A stretch of DNA of 64,000 bases from Ottelia alismoides (lineage: Eukaryota > Streptophyta > Magnoliopsida > Alismatales > Hydrocharitaceae): NCBI GenBank assembly GCA_037367405.1, contig JAZKJV010006950.1:1-64000 (forward strand), in the 5' to 3' direction. Of this stretch, positions 25,560 to 37,088 are shown piece after piece (the first letter of the stretch is position 1; every line of letters starts with the position of its first letter). The notes under the pieces are model-generated. The model was given only the letters and a program-made list of their open reading frames with translations. It ran no database searches and was not told the origin of the DNA. A program made the position numbers and the translations under genes.

Positions 25560-27130
25560 AAGAAAGAATGAAACAAAAGGATATATAAGAGGTTGTTAGC
25601 TCGTGTATCAGATGCAGAAGATGGAATCAAAAGATCATCGTCTGATACCACAGATATAGAATCAATGACGGATAGGAATGTATCATGATCTAGATATGGA
25701 TTCAGCAATTGTCTGTTCACAACAAATGGTCGTGCGCTAGATGATAACTCAGATATGAAAATACTCCCATTGTCACGCACAACTCTCACGATGAACGATC
25801 CTGACCATTTTCTTTTCAATTTTCCTGGAAATAACTTCAATTTAGCATCAAATAACCAAACTTTTGATCAGGAAAAAAAGTCTTCCTTCGAATGTGTTTG
25901 TCATTCCAACGCTTGACTTTCTCCTTATACATGAGTGAGTTATCATATGCAAAGTCTCAGAATTCTAGTAATATCAAATCCAACTTCTTGTTCTTTCCTG
26001 CTTTCTCATAATCAAGATTGCATACACAGAGTGCCTATTAAGGTCCTGTGAATTAATTCCACTGGCAGGTGGCAAGGCTTTCATACACTAATCTGTAGGG
26101 AGACATGCCCAAAGGAGACTTGTACGTTGTCCTATAAGCCCATAGAACCGAATCAAGCATCTAGGAGCAGTTCTTCCTATCTAGACGCAAATGTTTTTGC
26201 AATATCATCTTGATCTCCCTATTTGAAATTTCTACTAAGCCATTAGTCTGAGGATGGTAAGGAGACGCAACTTTGTGCTCAATGGCATACTCCTTCACAA
26301 GCTTCTTTACTTATCTATTAATAAAATGGATTCCCCGATCTGAAATCAGTATTTTGGAAATCCTGAATCATGTAATAATGTGGCCCTTAAGAAAGGAACA
26401 CACTGTACGACTATATGTAGCTCGGGTGGGGATAGCCTCCACCCATCTACTAACATAATCCACGGTGAGCAGGATGTACTAAAATCCCTGACTGACATGC
26501 AATGGGCCCATGAAGTCTATGCCCAAACATAAAAAACATCAGAAATTTGTATGTATTTTAGGGGCATGGTATGTTAGGAACCAGCGCTTCCTCCCATTTT
26601 CTGACAGTCAGTACAACATTGAACATACTCTGTAGCATCCTTAAACAATGTGGGCCACCATAGGCCACTCTGTATAACCTTTGCTGCCATGCATTTCCCC
26701 GAATGATGTCCTCCAGATTATAGTTTGTGACAGTGCTCAAGTACACTGGCATGTTCCTCCTAAGGAATGCACCTTCTCTAGGTACAATCTGCACCCTCGC
26801 GAAATAGGTAGAGATCCTCCAATTGGTAATAATGAATCTCTGACAGAAATATGTCTACCTTGTACTTCATCCAATCTTGTGGAACTTTCTTGGAGACAAG
26901 ATAGTTCATAATATCAACATACCATGGGAATGAGTCCACAGATAAAATGGACTCATCTGGAAAGGTTTTGGAAAAAGGGATCATCTTCTGCTCAGAGGTC
27001 TCTACATCTGTGATGCGGGAAAGGTGATCTGGCACAACATTTTTCACTCCAGGTTTATCTCGAATCTCCATCAAATTCCTGGAGAAGAAGGATCCACATG
27101 ATAAGACTGATTTGGCATCCTTCTTTCCTG
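25560..27130 (-). pseudogene. Element B integrase
   Basis: Integrase inserts the cDNA into the genome. The zinc-binding N-terminal part lies about 26560-26800. The core shows a GIDFMGP motif with Asp codon 26515-26517, a second Asp (SDRG) at 26338-26340 and Glu (VEISNREIK) at 26230-26232. The last two are 36 residues apart, so the DD35E triad is intact. The C-terminal part (25560-25840) reads PGKLKRKWSGSF, the usual region after the core. Several frameshifts and stops break the chain, so no enzyme can be made. The spacing between triad residues equals that in element C. Confidence 0.88.
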
Positions 27131-28320
27131 CAGGTATCATATGGCAGTGTGATCCGTGTATACAATAATGTGGGAACCGATGAGGTGAGATCGGAACTTC
27201 TCTAGCCCAAACACAACTTATAACATCTCCTTCTCTATAAATGTATAATTTCATTGTGCTTCATCCAGAGTCTTGCTAGCATAGTGTATAGCAAATGGGA
27301 TCCCATCCCTTCTCTGTCCTAAAATAGCTCCAACTACGAAATCTGAAGAGTCCATCATGATCTCGAAAGTAAGAGACCAATTATGTGGCGGTATGACAGG
27401 AGCACTAGTAACCATCTCTTTCATCTTATTGAATGCAAGGAGTACTTTCTCATCGAAAACAAAATCACTCTCCTTGCACAGAAGCTCGGTCATAGTTTTA
27501 GCGATCTTGCTAAAGTCCTTTATGACGCCTATAGAATCCTATGTGTCCCAGAAATGACCTCAACTGCTCCAAATTCTTTGGTGGATATAACTTGGAAATC
27601 ACATCAATCTTAGCTGGGTCAACCTCCATACCATGTTTGGAGATGACATGGCCCAATACACTCCCATTAGTCACCATAAAGTGATTCTTATCCTATGAGA
27701 GCACTAGGTTTACCTCACAACAACATTGAAGAACTCGGTCTAAGTGAGCAAGACATGTGTCAAAACTATCCCCATAGATCGAGAAATCGTCCATGAAGAC
27801 CTCAAGGAAACTACCCACCATGTCGATAAAATGGCCAACATACACCTTTGGAATGTAGTGGGGGCGTTACACAATCCAAAAGACATCTGTCTAAAGGCAT
27901 AGGTGTTAAACGGACAAGTAAAAGTAGTTTTCTCCTGATCCTCAGGAGCGATAACAACTTGGTTGAGTCCTGAGTACCCATCCAAGAAGCAAAAGAACTT
28001 TTTACCTGCCAACCTCTCTATAATATGATCAATAAAGGGTAGTGAAAAGTGATCCTTCTTGGTAGCTGAGTTTAGACATTGGTTATCCACACAAACACAC
28101 GATGAAGTAGGTACCTGGATCGGAATCTCCTCACCATGATCATTTTGGACCACATGTAGAGGGCTGGCCCACTTGGAATTTGAAATGGATATATAAAGCA
28201 AGCATCATACCATTTTATGATCTCCTTCATGACAACCTCCATTAGATTTGGATTTAGACAGCACTGACATTCCCGAGAGGATTTACAATTATACTCTAGT
28301 AGATATGATGAGAGCACAAA
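27131..28320 (-). pseudogene. Element B reverse transcriptase and RNase H
   Basis: RT segments occur in at least three frames. The open segment ending near 27740 contains EDQEKTTFTCPF and FGLCNAP, and the catalytic FMDD is intact at 27786-27797. RNase H follows at 27130-27493 (MMDSSDFVVGAILGQ, then DHLSRITDVE just before integrase). The N-terminal RT part (28072-28317) contains NPNLMEVVMKEIIKWYDA. Compared with element C the order is the same and the chain is broken by frameshifts near 28200, 27830 and 27500. No product is expected. Confidence 0.9.
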
Positions 28321-29110
28321 GTTGGATTAATCTCACAAAGATCCGAAATATTCCATCCTATTTTGTGATTTCTCTCAAGAACCTTTAGCATGCGAGGTTC
28401 TTGTTCAATGGTCAACTATGAGCTGAGGATGAATAGAAACATTTGGAGGAGACCCATAAGGAAGGCATATTTTAACGTTGATGGTAAAACCTTGAGCTTA
28501 GGTGGGGTTTGAATCGGCTATACAATAACCTCTTCTACTGTATTGGTAGATGGTATATGATCTATACTCTGTGGACTATCTACCTTGGCTAATAACGGCT
28601 CAACAAGTAAAATCTCTGATAGATATGCAATGAATGATCTATGCACATAAAGGAGGGGCTCATCAGGGTGTTCAACATTCTTATCAATTACAGCTCAGAT
28701 ATCTCAGCAATAATCTCAGAAAGATTTATCTCATATGTGCATAACTCAGGAAATTCAACAAATGGCTCAGATATCTGTACCTCAGAACTCTCAGAAGGAG
28801 TATCATCAGTAATATTAGGAAAGTGTGTCAAAGGAATATCAGAAAGTGCCTTTAAAAATCGAGATAGATCTCATAAATCATCTCAAACTGCCCATCAACA
28901 ACTAGCTCTATTAGACCCCAAGGGAACTCATGTCGGTTGTGCTTTCTGTAGAGTCCTTTTGGGAAAGGAACTCCTCGGTATCTATAAAATCAGTGAAAAG
29001 ATCTATCTCTTGGAATTTAGAAAGAAAATCACAGTCTTCTAGCTCTGATATAACTTTCTCCGTCTCATATGTTGCTGGTGGAGGTGATGGTCTAGGATCA
29101 AAGATTGTCT
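28321..29110 (-). pseudogene. Element B acidic linker between protease and RT
   Basis: The minus-strand translation is rich in Ser, Glu and Asp with several stops, matching in position and composition the acidic linker at about 41400-41900 of element C. No catalytic motif is expected here. Confidence 0.55.
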
Positions 29111-29865
29111 AAATTTTAACCTTGTTACTACAGGAGTGAAAGATGATCTCCCCAGTACCATAATCAACTGCTTCTTTGGCCCTTCGGAGGAACCAACAAC
29201 CAAGTATGATCAGGTTATGGAGTAACGGTGCAGGTGTGTCGATATCCATGGCAACAAAATCAACGGGGAATTTCATTCCCTGCACCATTACAATAACGTC
29301 CTCTAAATGCCTCTTGACCTCTTAATCGATCTATCAGCAAACTAAAGGATCATCCTTGTTATTTTAAGAGGCCATAACCGAAATTCAGTAAGTAAAGAGG
29401 AAGGCATGTGATTAATGGAGAAACAACTATCGAGAAGAGTACGATCAAATTCTTGATCAAAGATACGTCAATGGATTTGAGGTGCTCCCTTGTCTTTCTT
29501 TTTAGGCAGGAGGTTACTGATGGCATGAACTGTTGCCATGGTCAAGATGTGTTTCTCTATTTCCTTTCATCTATTCTACCTTGGTTGACGCTTTTGTGTA
29601 CATGCCTCTTTCATTCCCTTTTATTACTATTGGTATGTATTCCATGGCTTTATGGAGTGGCATCTAAAAAAAGATGTTATGTAAAATCTCAACCACTCCA
29701 GGATTAGATAGGGTTGTTTTTAATTTTTGAGTTTTTTTAGATTTAATAGCAGAAGGAATTGGCACGTAATCAGAATAAACATTCAAGCGTTCATTTCCAT
29801 TATTCAAAGTAGAATCCTTAAGTACAATAGGACAAACGAAATCAATCTGTACAGTGTTGCCCAAA
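29111..29865 (-). pseudogene. Element B protease and upstream segment
   Basis: The aspartic protease releases the Gag and Pol proteins. The frame RTLLDSCFSIN aligns with RTLLDNGSSIN of element C; the active-site Asp codon is at 29429-29431, but the next residues read SCF rather than the usual N/T-G-S/A. Downstream LIILGC and TGEIIF match the end of the retroviral-type protease fold. The upstream open stretch at 29664-29864 has no resemblance I can name but lies where the gag-protease linker should be. Stops and frameshifts are frequent. Confidence 0.78.
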
Positions 29866-30100
29866 TTAGGTGAAGGAAAAAATAAAATCTAAAACAGAAC
29901 GAGATGCTGTTGCTTGAGAAGAGGAAGAATCTATGACTGGTATATTCCCCCTTGCTTATGGTGATCTACATCTGCCTGGTGAAGGTGGTGGTGGAGGGGT
30001 GAAACTCCAGACTTAGATGCTACTACACTGGGCCTCTTGATTGTTTGTGAAGGAGATGATGCGAAAGATTATTGATGACCACCCAAGACAAAAATTTTGA
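29866..30100 (-). other. Element B gag-protease linker remnant
   Basis: Pro- and Ser-rich minus-strand translation with stops, continuing the linker upstream of protease. Nothing else is visible. Confidence 0.4.
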
Positions 30101-31150
30101 GTGAGGTGAGTTTTAAGGTCAAGTTTGCATTAGCGATCCTAATTTTATTTAGTTATCTCTTTTTTTAGTATTTTTCTGATAAAAACAACGCCTAACGAAT
30201 TTTCCGATTTCCTTGATATTTTGAGTCCAATAAAACAGGGGAGGAAGTCGGATGCGTGATCAAACACAATGATGCATGCAAAGTTAGAAATGCGTACCTT
30301 GCTCCAACACTCTACATGCAAGGTGATCCGTGCATAATTTAAAGACAAGAAATAAACTACATATATGATGCACGAGGAAATCGTCCCTGGATAAGTAATG
30401 ACGAGCCGTGGACCTACCCTTGTTATGTTGTCTGATTGACGGTTTCGTTACAGTCGGATAGATCCGTGTCGATCAAAAAAATAACTGCACAAATCGATGA
30501 ATCGTCTAATGAAATTAAACACGGTTTTATGTTTGTTTAGCCTGGGCAAGCCCCAGGGTCGACTCAAGGAGGCAAAGGAACAACTCGGGATCAAGTTAGA
30601 TGGATTAGATTGCCGTTTTCCAAGTGGGATTTTTTTTATTTTTTTTATTCTATAAAAATGCCAATGCACAAATGCGGATGAATTAAGTTATTAAGAAAAT
30701 CAACAAACTAGCCAAATTTAATTTTAATGTAAAATTAATTCAAATCAGCCAAGTGATATTTTTCCTAAGAACCTAATCTAACGATTAACGCAAAATGGAT
30801 TTTTTTAAAAAAATTTGGGTTTAAAATGCACAAAAAAATGCAAACTTTTTTGGGGTTTTTATGCAATTTTTCATGCAAATGATATGCAAAAATTATGAAA
30901 CATTTACTGGAAGATAACCAAGATGAAATTAAGATAGGCTAATTTTCTGGAATTTTCTGACACTTTTTGATTTTTTTATAAATACTTCACTGAAAACAGA
31001 GCGACTATAGGTATTTAATTCCAAATAAATCTACGAAGTCAAATTATCTAGAGATTGATTTATATCAAATAGATATTTCAACAAGGAATCCAAGAGACTT
31101 GAAATTTTGTAAAAACCTTATGTGTTGATTTAATTAAAAATTAATTACAG
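30101..31150 (-). repeat. LTR U5 plus leader fragment lodged inside element B
   Basis: Between the gag and protease parts of element B lies a minus-strand copy of LTR end sequence (about 30430-31150) with the cctttgcctcc block (reverse complement near 30570), the same order as 2300-2700 in element A. It runs into leader sequence (30101-30430) matching 50600-50700. No PBS is present between the two, so this is a rearranged fragment of another Athila-type element. The boundaries are approximate. Confidence 0.65.
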
Positions 31151-33009
31151 AATTCGCTCTACAATTTATTTATATGTTGATTCAATGACTAGCTATCGTT
31201 GAGACTGATAGTGCGGAGGCTATTGGTAACCATACATATTCTAATAATGATGAGGAGGAGGAAATAATCCATAATATGCAGTCTGTTGTTGGTTAGGATG
31301 AGGAAACTACATAGACTGCTGTTATGGCTGGCCTTATCTCAAATTTTGGAACTATGGTGGAGACTGAAAGTGAGGCTGGAACTACTGGTGTTGGTACTAT
31401 TGTTTTCTTCCTCCCTGAAACTGGTGGGTGGATCTCTGACCCTGCTATGAACCCAGCTAGCCTTGCCCTGATGGACGGGGATGGTTTCGCTCATGATCAA
31501 ACCAGATGTCGTTCACCTCCTGAATGACAGGTGGAGGTGGAGACTGCTGCTAAGGAATGTAGGCTACTTCCTATTGGTACAAAACTATCTGATGTGAATA
31601 CTTTTGGACCTGATCAGGGATCTACATGTAGTAGACATGTTGAACTGTGGATGGTCCTCCATTACTCTACTGGGTGGAAGAAGTCTGCTCCCAAGTAGAG
31701 ATATCGGATGCTGCACTCGCACTATGTACTTTGTTGATCGTATTCACAAGAAGTTCCAAGAGCTTTGTTATCTCAAACAACTTTTCCAGGTTCTTCGTCC
31801 TCTATTCGATCACTTGAAGCTTCTCGAGCTCCTTAGATCATTTCTCAATTATGTCCACTTTGGATAGGTGGTTTCTAATGATGGTTAGGTCAGAGCTGTC
31901 CACTGAAAAACACATAAAGAAGAAAGAGTTGTTGAACTCTCCTCCATCTCCTAAAAAATTTTATAAAGGACATCCTCATCCTTGTTGAAGTGGCTCCCTC
32001 CACAAGCGACATCTACCATCTTTTGATTCTCTATGCTTAAATCCCCAAAAAAGTTTTGCACAAGGCTTGTATTTGGAAAATCATGATGGGGGTGCTTCTC
32101 CGTTAAGTCTTTGAATCTTTCCCATGCCTCGTGAATAGGCTCATGGGACATCTGGGAGAAGTTGGCAATCAAGGATCGCATTTGGTTGAGTCATCCGAGT
32201 GGGTAATATTTATTCATAAATGCAGACCTCAACTCATCCCAAGTAGTGACAACCTTTCCCAAGTGATTTAACCAATATAAAGCTTTGTCCATAAAACTAA
32301 ATGGGAAGGCTATCATCTTCACTACCTCTAATGGCACATTTAGTAGTGTATTGTTCTACAAATGCAATCAAACTGCTGGAGATGTACGTAAGGCTCTTCA
32401 TTAATATTTCCATGGAATATTGGAAGAAGAGGCTAAATAGCGGGCTTAAGCTCAAAACACCCATGAATCATAGGGATTTGTATCCAAGAATTTGTTTGTC
32501 CTGCCCCTGGATTATATGCATCTTTTAATGTAAGCTTAGCCATAGGTTCTATCATAGGGTCTTCTCCTCCATTCCCACATCCAGGGTTTCTGTATCCTCC
32601 TCTCTCCTATCGTGTCTTTCCAATCTTAGCTCAAGAATTACATCTCTTAATGCGGTCCGAAAGTCAGCCTACTCTATTAACTGGGCTTGAATATACTGGA
32701 TAGAGGCTAACATGGTATTATTGATCTCGTTCTGCTCTGACATGGTTCCCTTTCCCTTTGGTGGCATCAAGTATCCGGTGTATAAGTTTGAAAATGTTCC
32801 GAACAATTGATTAGTCCTCAAAATGATGGAGTCTCAGATACTAGTTCGAGATTAGAGCCAATCTCAAATAGTGGGTTGACGGATGATGTGAAGTGTGACG
32901 TGGAGAATGCGGAATATTCGAGAAGTGAGTCTCCCCGAATAGATGGTGAACGGAACGGAGTGTAGAATGAGTTCGCAAAGTACGAATGAGAAATACTTTA
33001 GTCAGACAT
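31151..33009 (-). pseudogene. gag: Element B gag
   Basis: Gag forms the particle that packages the RNA. The frame starts at ATG 33009 (MSD, followed by a stop), where element C has MSNWGD. The capsid part is recognisable: IHEAWERFKDLTEKHPHH and VDVACGGSHFNKDEDVLYKI in the open segment 31951-32181 align with HDAWDRFNDLVQKCPCH and VSAACGGSYLNKNEHAVWKI of element C. An upstream segment near 32400-32490 aligns with the FELKP and EEPY motifs. The Gln/Ser-rich C-terminus (31200-31560) is decayed. Frames change repeatedly and stops are common. Confidence 0.88.
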
Positions 33010-33437
33010 CTTCTAAATAAATAGGCAGGATGCGAGAGAACGAAGATCAATGCAAGTGAAAATGAGTGAAGGTGCAAATTGCGCAGAAGGATCTCTAGCA
33101 CTATGCATCAAACAAAATACAAAGACCTAATTCACCAACTCAATGCAATGTAAAGATCGTGAAGGTTTCTCTTGTCAATTTTCAGAGTTTGGTGAGAATA
33201 CAATTTGTGAGAGTTGTTTAAGCGAGCTGTTAGAAACCCAATGCTCCCCAGATTGTCCCAATCTCACAACTAGTTTTTCCCAGCTAGTATAGGTGCGGAC
33301 AGTTTACTAGCTACCTGATTTTCCCACTCTGCTAAGGAAGTCCCAGACCGATTACTGGCTACCCGGTGAAGTCCTCACTGTAGGACAACTAATCATAAGA
33401 CAACAGTCTGAAGAGAGTTCAGGTGTTTCTATCCTAG
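33010..33437 (-). other. Element B leader, gag-proximal part
   Basis: It continues the leader that is interrupted by element C; the other part is 50391-51580. The last five bases, CCTAG (33433-33437), are one copy of the target duplication of element C. A homologous joint block occurs uninterrupted in element A at 1190, confirming that element C was inserted here. Confidence 0.85.
33433..33437. other. Target-site duplication of element C, left copy (CCTAG)
   Basis: CCTAG directly before the TGATGAATC tip at 33438; repeated directly after the CTATCA end at 50391-50395. Confidence 0.96.
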
Positions 33438-33938
33438 TGATGAATCGGTGATTCATCACTTCAAAAGTCAAAAATAGAGCCTTGTTCTCGAGTAAATAGA
33501 GGCATATTTCCCTTTATAATGCATAAATAGCATTCATTCATACATACATAATACATTCATTTTAGCAGTCCATTTGCATTCAAATAAGAAGCCAAAATCC
33601 CTTGTAAAATATCCACTCACTAAAACAACCTCTTCCTTATAATATGTACTCCTTAGTTGATAATATAGGGAAGAATGCCAAATATCCCCCTTGTAAATTA
33701 GTCAATAAAGCCCTAGAACCCCTGTACACTAAAATGCACATAAATCCCTCATACAAACTCCGAACTAGACTCTTAGAATACTACACAATAAAAGACCTTT
33801 AAAATGAGACTAATTTCATCCAATTTGGAGCTCGTATGAGAAAGTTGGGTTTTTGGGCCACCTTGTATACTACATATATGTATATTTGTATCTTTGTATT
33901 TATGTATCATATTTTACCTCATCTCTGTCTTTGGTCAA

Positions 33939-33979
33939 CATGAAACTTGTAGATCTCATCGAGATCTACAACTTTCATG
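33939..33979 (+). repeat. 41-nt hairpin in U3 of the element C 5' LTR
   Basis: Nineteen-base arms from CATGAAAC at 33939-33957 pair with 33961-33979 around an ATC loop, with a single C-C mismatch. The 3' LTR keeps it unchanged at 47263-47303. The element A LTR has a shorter palindrome (ctcgtcgagacgag) at the corresponding U3 site near 4625-4640. Confidence 0.9.
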
Positions 33980-34448
33980 TTTTGAGTTTTTCCAAATTCG
34001 GCCCCCTCTTCTCTCTACACATTCATTTTCATCCAGCCATTCACAGCAGGCCACGTGGCGCCCTCTGGTTGCGCCACGCGGCCCGCTCCCCTTGCCTCAT
34101 CCGCCCCATCTTCCAGTCGTTGGATCTCCTCCTGAGATCCAACGACTCCAGGTGTTCCACGCACGCCCCATTGCCTGAGCCGTCAGATCATCTCCTGCCT
34201 TCATCATCACCGTTCATAAGCGCCTTAAGCAGAGCTCGCCACGTGTCAAATCCTCAACCCTCTGATCGACCTCTGCCTTTCCATCTCAGCCGCGTTTTCC
34301 ACCTTTTCTTCTCAGCCGCTTGATCAACCCTAATTTCTCATCCTCGCCGCTCGCTAGCGCTTATCCCGCAGCTCGCCACGTGGTTCAACCGCAGCCCATC
34401 ATCACCGCGCCCCGATTTAATCCTACCCAGCCATTACCTCTTCGATCA

Positions 34449-34478
34449 CCACCGTTGGATCACAAGATCCAACGGTGG
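34449..34478 (+). repeat. Perfect 13-bp-arm hairpin based on CCGTTGGATC
   Basis: CCACCGTTGGATC, four bases, then its exact reverse complement. Present also at 47773-47802. A sister hairpin with 14-bp arms (AGTCGTTGGATCTC) lies at 34115-34147, and weaker ones near 35593 and 35736. Confidence 0.9.
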
Positions 34479-34719
34479 AGACTTCGTCTCCTACCTCCGG
34501 GCCCCCTCTCTCCCACGATCTCGATCTTGCGCGAGACGTCGTCCCCTTTCTATTTTCGTCTCCACCTCATCCACCCTCTCCGACCGCCAACACCACCACG
34601 ATGGAGACCACTCCTCCCTCACCCTCGCCAGCTCCCTCGCTTCCCACGACTCCCACCAGAGTCGCCCCACGTCGACCACAAACCTCACCTCGTCACCAGC
34701 CAACCCATCACCTTCATCC

Positions 34720-34726
34720 TATAAAT
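34720..34726 (+). promoter_or_regulatory. Likely TATA box of element C 5' LTR
   Basis: TATAAAT flanked by C-rich DNA, about 1.28 kb into the LTR; unchanged in the 3' LTR at 48045-48051. It would place the start of R near 34750. No transcript data support it. Confidence 0.6.
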
Positions 34727-34966
34727 CATCGCCCTCCGGCCACTGTCACGCTCATCCGCCACTCCAGAGAGCTTCCCTGAGCTCCGAGCCTCCTATTGGT
34801 GACAACAATTTGACGATTCGTTGAGCGAAGAAGGGCTTCTTCTCCGGCGAGATCCACGACACCTCCGCCGTGTCGCAGCCGCTACTCCGCGACGCTGCAC
34901 GAGCTCGGGACACCACCAATCCCTCGAGCGATGACCTGGAACCCGAAAAGGAAGTCCAATCCCCAG

Positions 34967-35272
34967 GTGAACCCCTCCATCCATCTCCGATCTTTGATTC
35001 AATTTTCTTCACATTTTCTCGCATTTTATTTGCTGCCACCGGTCACCCTCTCGCTTCCATTCCATCTCGCCGAGCTTCGTGTCGAACCTCCCATCTTCGC
35101 GGTAGCTTTCACGACATCCGACGACGCACATCACAGCACCCCGATCTCCAGCTCCGCCACTTGGCCGGAGCTCCTCCGTCAGGCCACCTCCGTTTGCCTT
35201 AGGCCTCGCCAATCATTCACCCACCTTCACGAGCGCACGCACGAGCTTCGGCTCCTTCTCTAACACTTGCAG
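34967..35272 (+). other. Possible intron in the LTR (R/U5) of element C
   Basis: A strong donor-like CCCCAG/GTGAAC at 34966/34967 and an acceptor-like pyrimidine stretch ending in CTAACACTTGCAG/GT at 35272 delimit 306 bp, downstream of the likely TATA box. Both sites and the same length occur in the 3' LTR (48291-48596). Splicing is inferred from the sites only. Confidence 0.3.
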
Positions 35273-37070
35273 GTACTCCTCTGCTCACTGAACGGAACTT
35301 CGCCGGAGCCAACTCGGAGCTTCATCGCCATCGCCAACCATCCACCCTGCGCCGCTCCTGAGACCACCAGGATCTTCGCCGCCACACCACGAGTCTTCCG
35401 GGATATCTCCGACGAATCGAAGAGCTTCAGCGACACGAGGAAGGAAGGGCGGAGCAAAGGCGACTTCGCCGGAGCCCCGCCATCTCCTCCGCAGGCGGCG
35501 GAGGACCATCGAAGGAGACGTCCAGTTTCCGTCTGATCACATCGATCGAACGACACTCAGCAAGCCACGTCGCCTCTTCACCGGGATCCCAGGAGTCGTT
35601 GGATTCATCTAGATCCAACGGTGCCTCGAGCGCCACGCGTCTTCCATCCACAGCAGATCTCAGCCGTTGATATTCCATCTGATCCAGCGGTGGATAGTCA
35701 GCCACGTCGCCTCGACTTGGAGCCCTCGGATCATTCTTGATCCAACGGATCAATCCACGCCACGAGCCAGCATTTCATCACCGTTGGATCATCACCAATC
35801 CTACGGTCAAGATCCGTCCAAGTCGCCCGATCCGAGCCTCTCCCCCGAACCTAGGCTCGGACAGCCCGAAGCTTCTCCGAGCCTCACTCCAAACCTCCAG
35901 AAGCGCCGAGCCTAGCCCCGAGCCTCCGCAGCCATCCGGGCCTAGGCCGCCCACGTGAGGAGCACGTGCGGCCTGGGAATTTTGCACCGAGGCCCTCAGG
36001 ATTTTCCTTATTTGCAAAAAGGTCCCTGGGAAGCTGAGCCAGCGTGAGGAGCACATGCTTGTTGGAGAAATTGCACTTGAGTCCCCAGCATTATAGGTAA
36101 TTGCATTTTAGTCCATGTCCGCGTATTTGCTTATTGTATTTTTGTTTTGTTGTATTGCATTTATACCCTTGTGTTTGCACGCATCCCTAGGTTGCATTTT
36201 ACATCATTTTGCAAATCTAAAAATTGCATTTTGTTGAGAAACTTGTCCTCTGTCTATTGGTTCACGTGTCACATTTTTGTAATTTCAGCAGAATTATTAA
36301 TGAATTAATTGGTGCATTTTTGACATATTTTGCCCAGTGACACCTTTTAATTTGTAGTTAATTCTCTGTGCTTCCAAAAATCATCAAAAATTCATAGTAG
36401 CTTAAGGACAGTATTCTTAACATACCATAAAAATTTCATGTCATTTGCACACATATCGAGGCCTAAATAAATTGTTGAGTGATTTTCTTATTTAAATTTT
36501 AATTAATTCATTTCACATTGAAATTCAGATCTTTCAGTTTTCCTGGATCCCTTATCATTTGTGCTATCTAGGATAATTTTAGTTCTTGAAAAAATTGTGG
36601 TTTGTTATTTATTAAAAATTAAATATTGAAAATCACCCTGTCTTCATATTTAATTCCTAGTAAATCCATTTAGTGTCTGAAAAATCCAAAAAAATTACGG
36701 TACCTCATTTTTATCATAAATAATCATCTGGCCAATTTTTAGAATTTTTGGACTTCATTTGATATCTTAATTAAATTAAACGTTCATTTGGCCTGCATTT
36801 TTGCATGTGTCTGCATAGAAAATAGAAAAAGACCAAAAATATTCTTCCCGAAAATCTCACACTTGGATACTTGCTAAAATTTGACCTAAGGAGATAGTTG
36901 CCTCCTTGAGTTCGACCTTGGACTTCACCAAGTAAAAAAAATTCACCGCTTGACATTAAATTTAAATGGTTTTTGACTAGCCTCTCGTATCCGACTGCAA
37001 CGAACGATTAACATTAATTTGGACAATTAATTTGACCAAATTAACTAAGGGTGCGGGGCGGCTATCAAAA

Positions 37071-37088
37071 TGGCGCCGTTGCCGGGGA
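37071..37088 (+). other. Element C primer-binding site (tRNA-Asp)
   Basis: TGGCGCCGTTGCCGGGGA, three A bases after the LTR end. It is complementary to the 3' end of plant tRNA-Asp, the primer typical of Athila elements. Confidence 0.97.

Larger units (their letters stand above)
33438..37067 (+). repeat. Element C 5' LTR (3630 bp)
   Basis: Its tip is the palindrome TGATGAATC, GGT, GATTCATCA. U3 (to about 34740) contains a 41-nt hairpin at 33939-33979 and two hairpins based on CGTTGGATC. A TATA box is at 34720-34726. The GC-rich part (34020-36060) holds many incidental ORFs on both strands. The AT-rich U5 ends in CTATCA next to the PBS. At 3.6 kb it is long for the lineage, where 1-2 kb is more usual. 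A 6-bp gap near 33769 separates it from the 3' LTR, which carries an extra gtctac at 47090. Confidence 0.96.

Noticed and set aside
33853..34323. 156-codon ORF present in both element C LTRs (also 47177-47647)
   Set aside because: It spans U3 across the hairpins and the two copies are recent duplicates, so shared length is not evidence of selection. No motif is recognisable.
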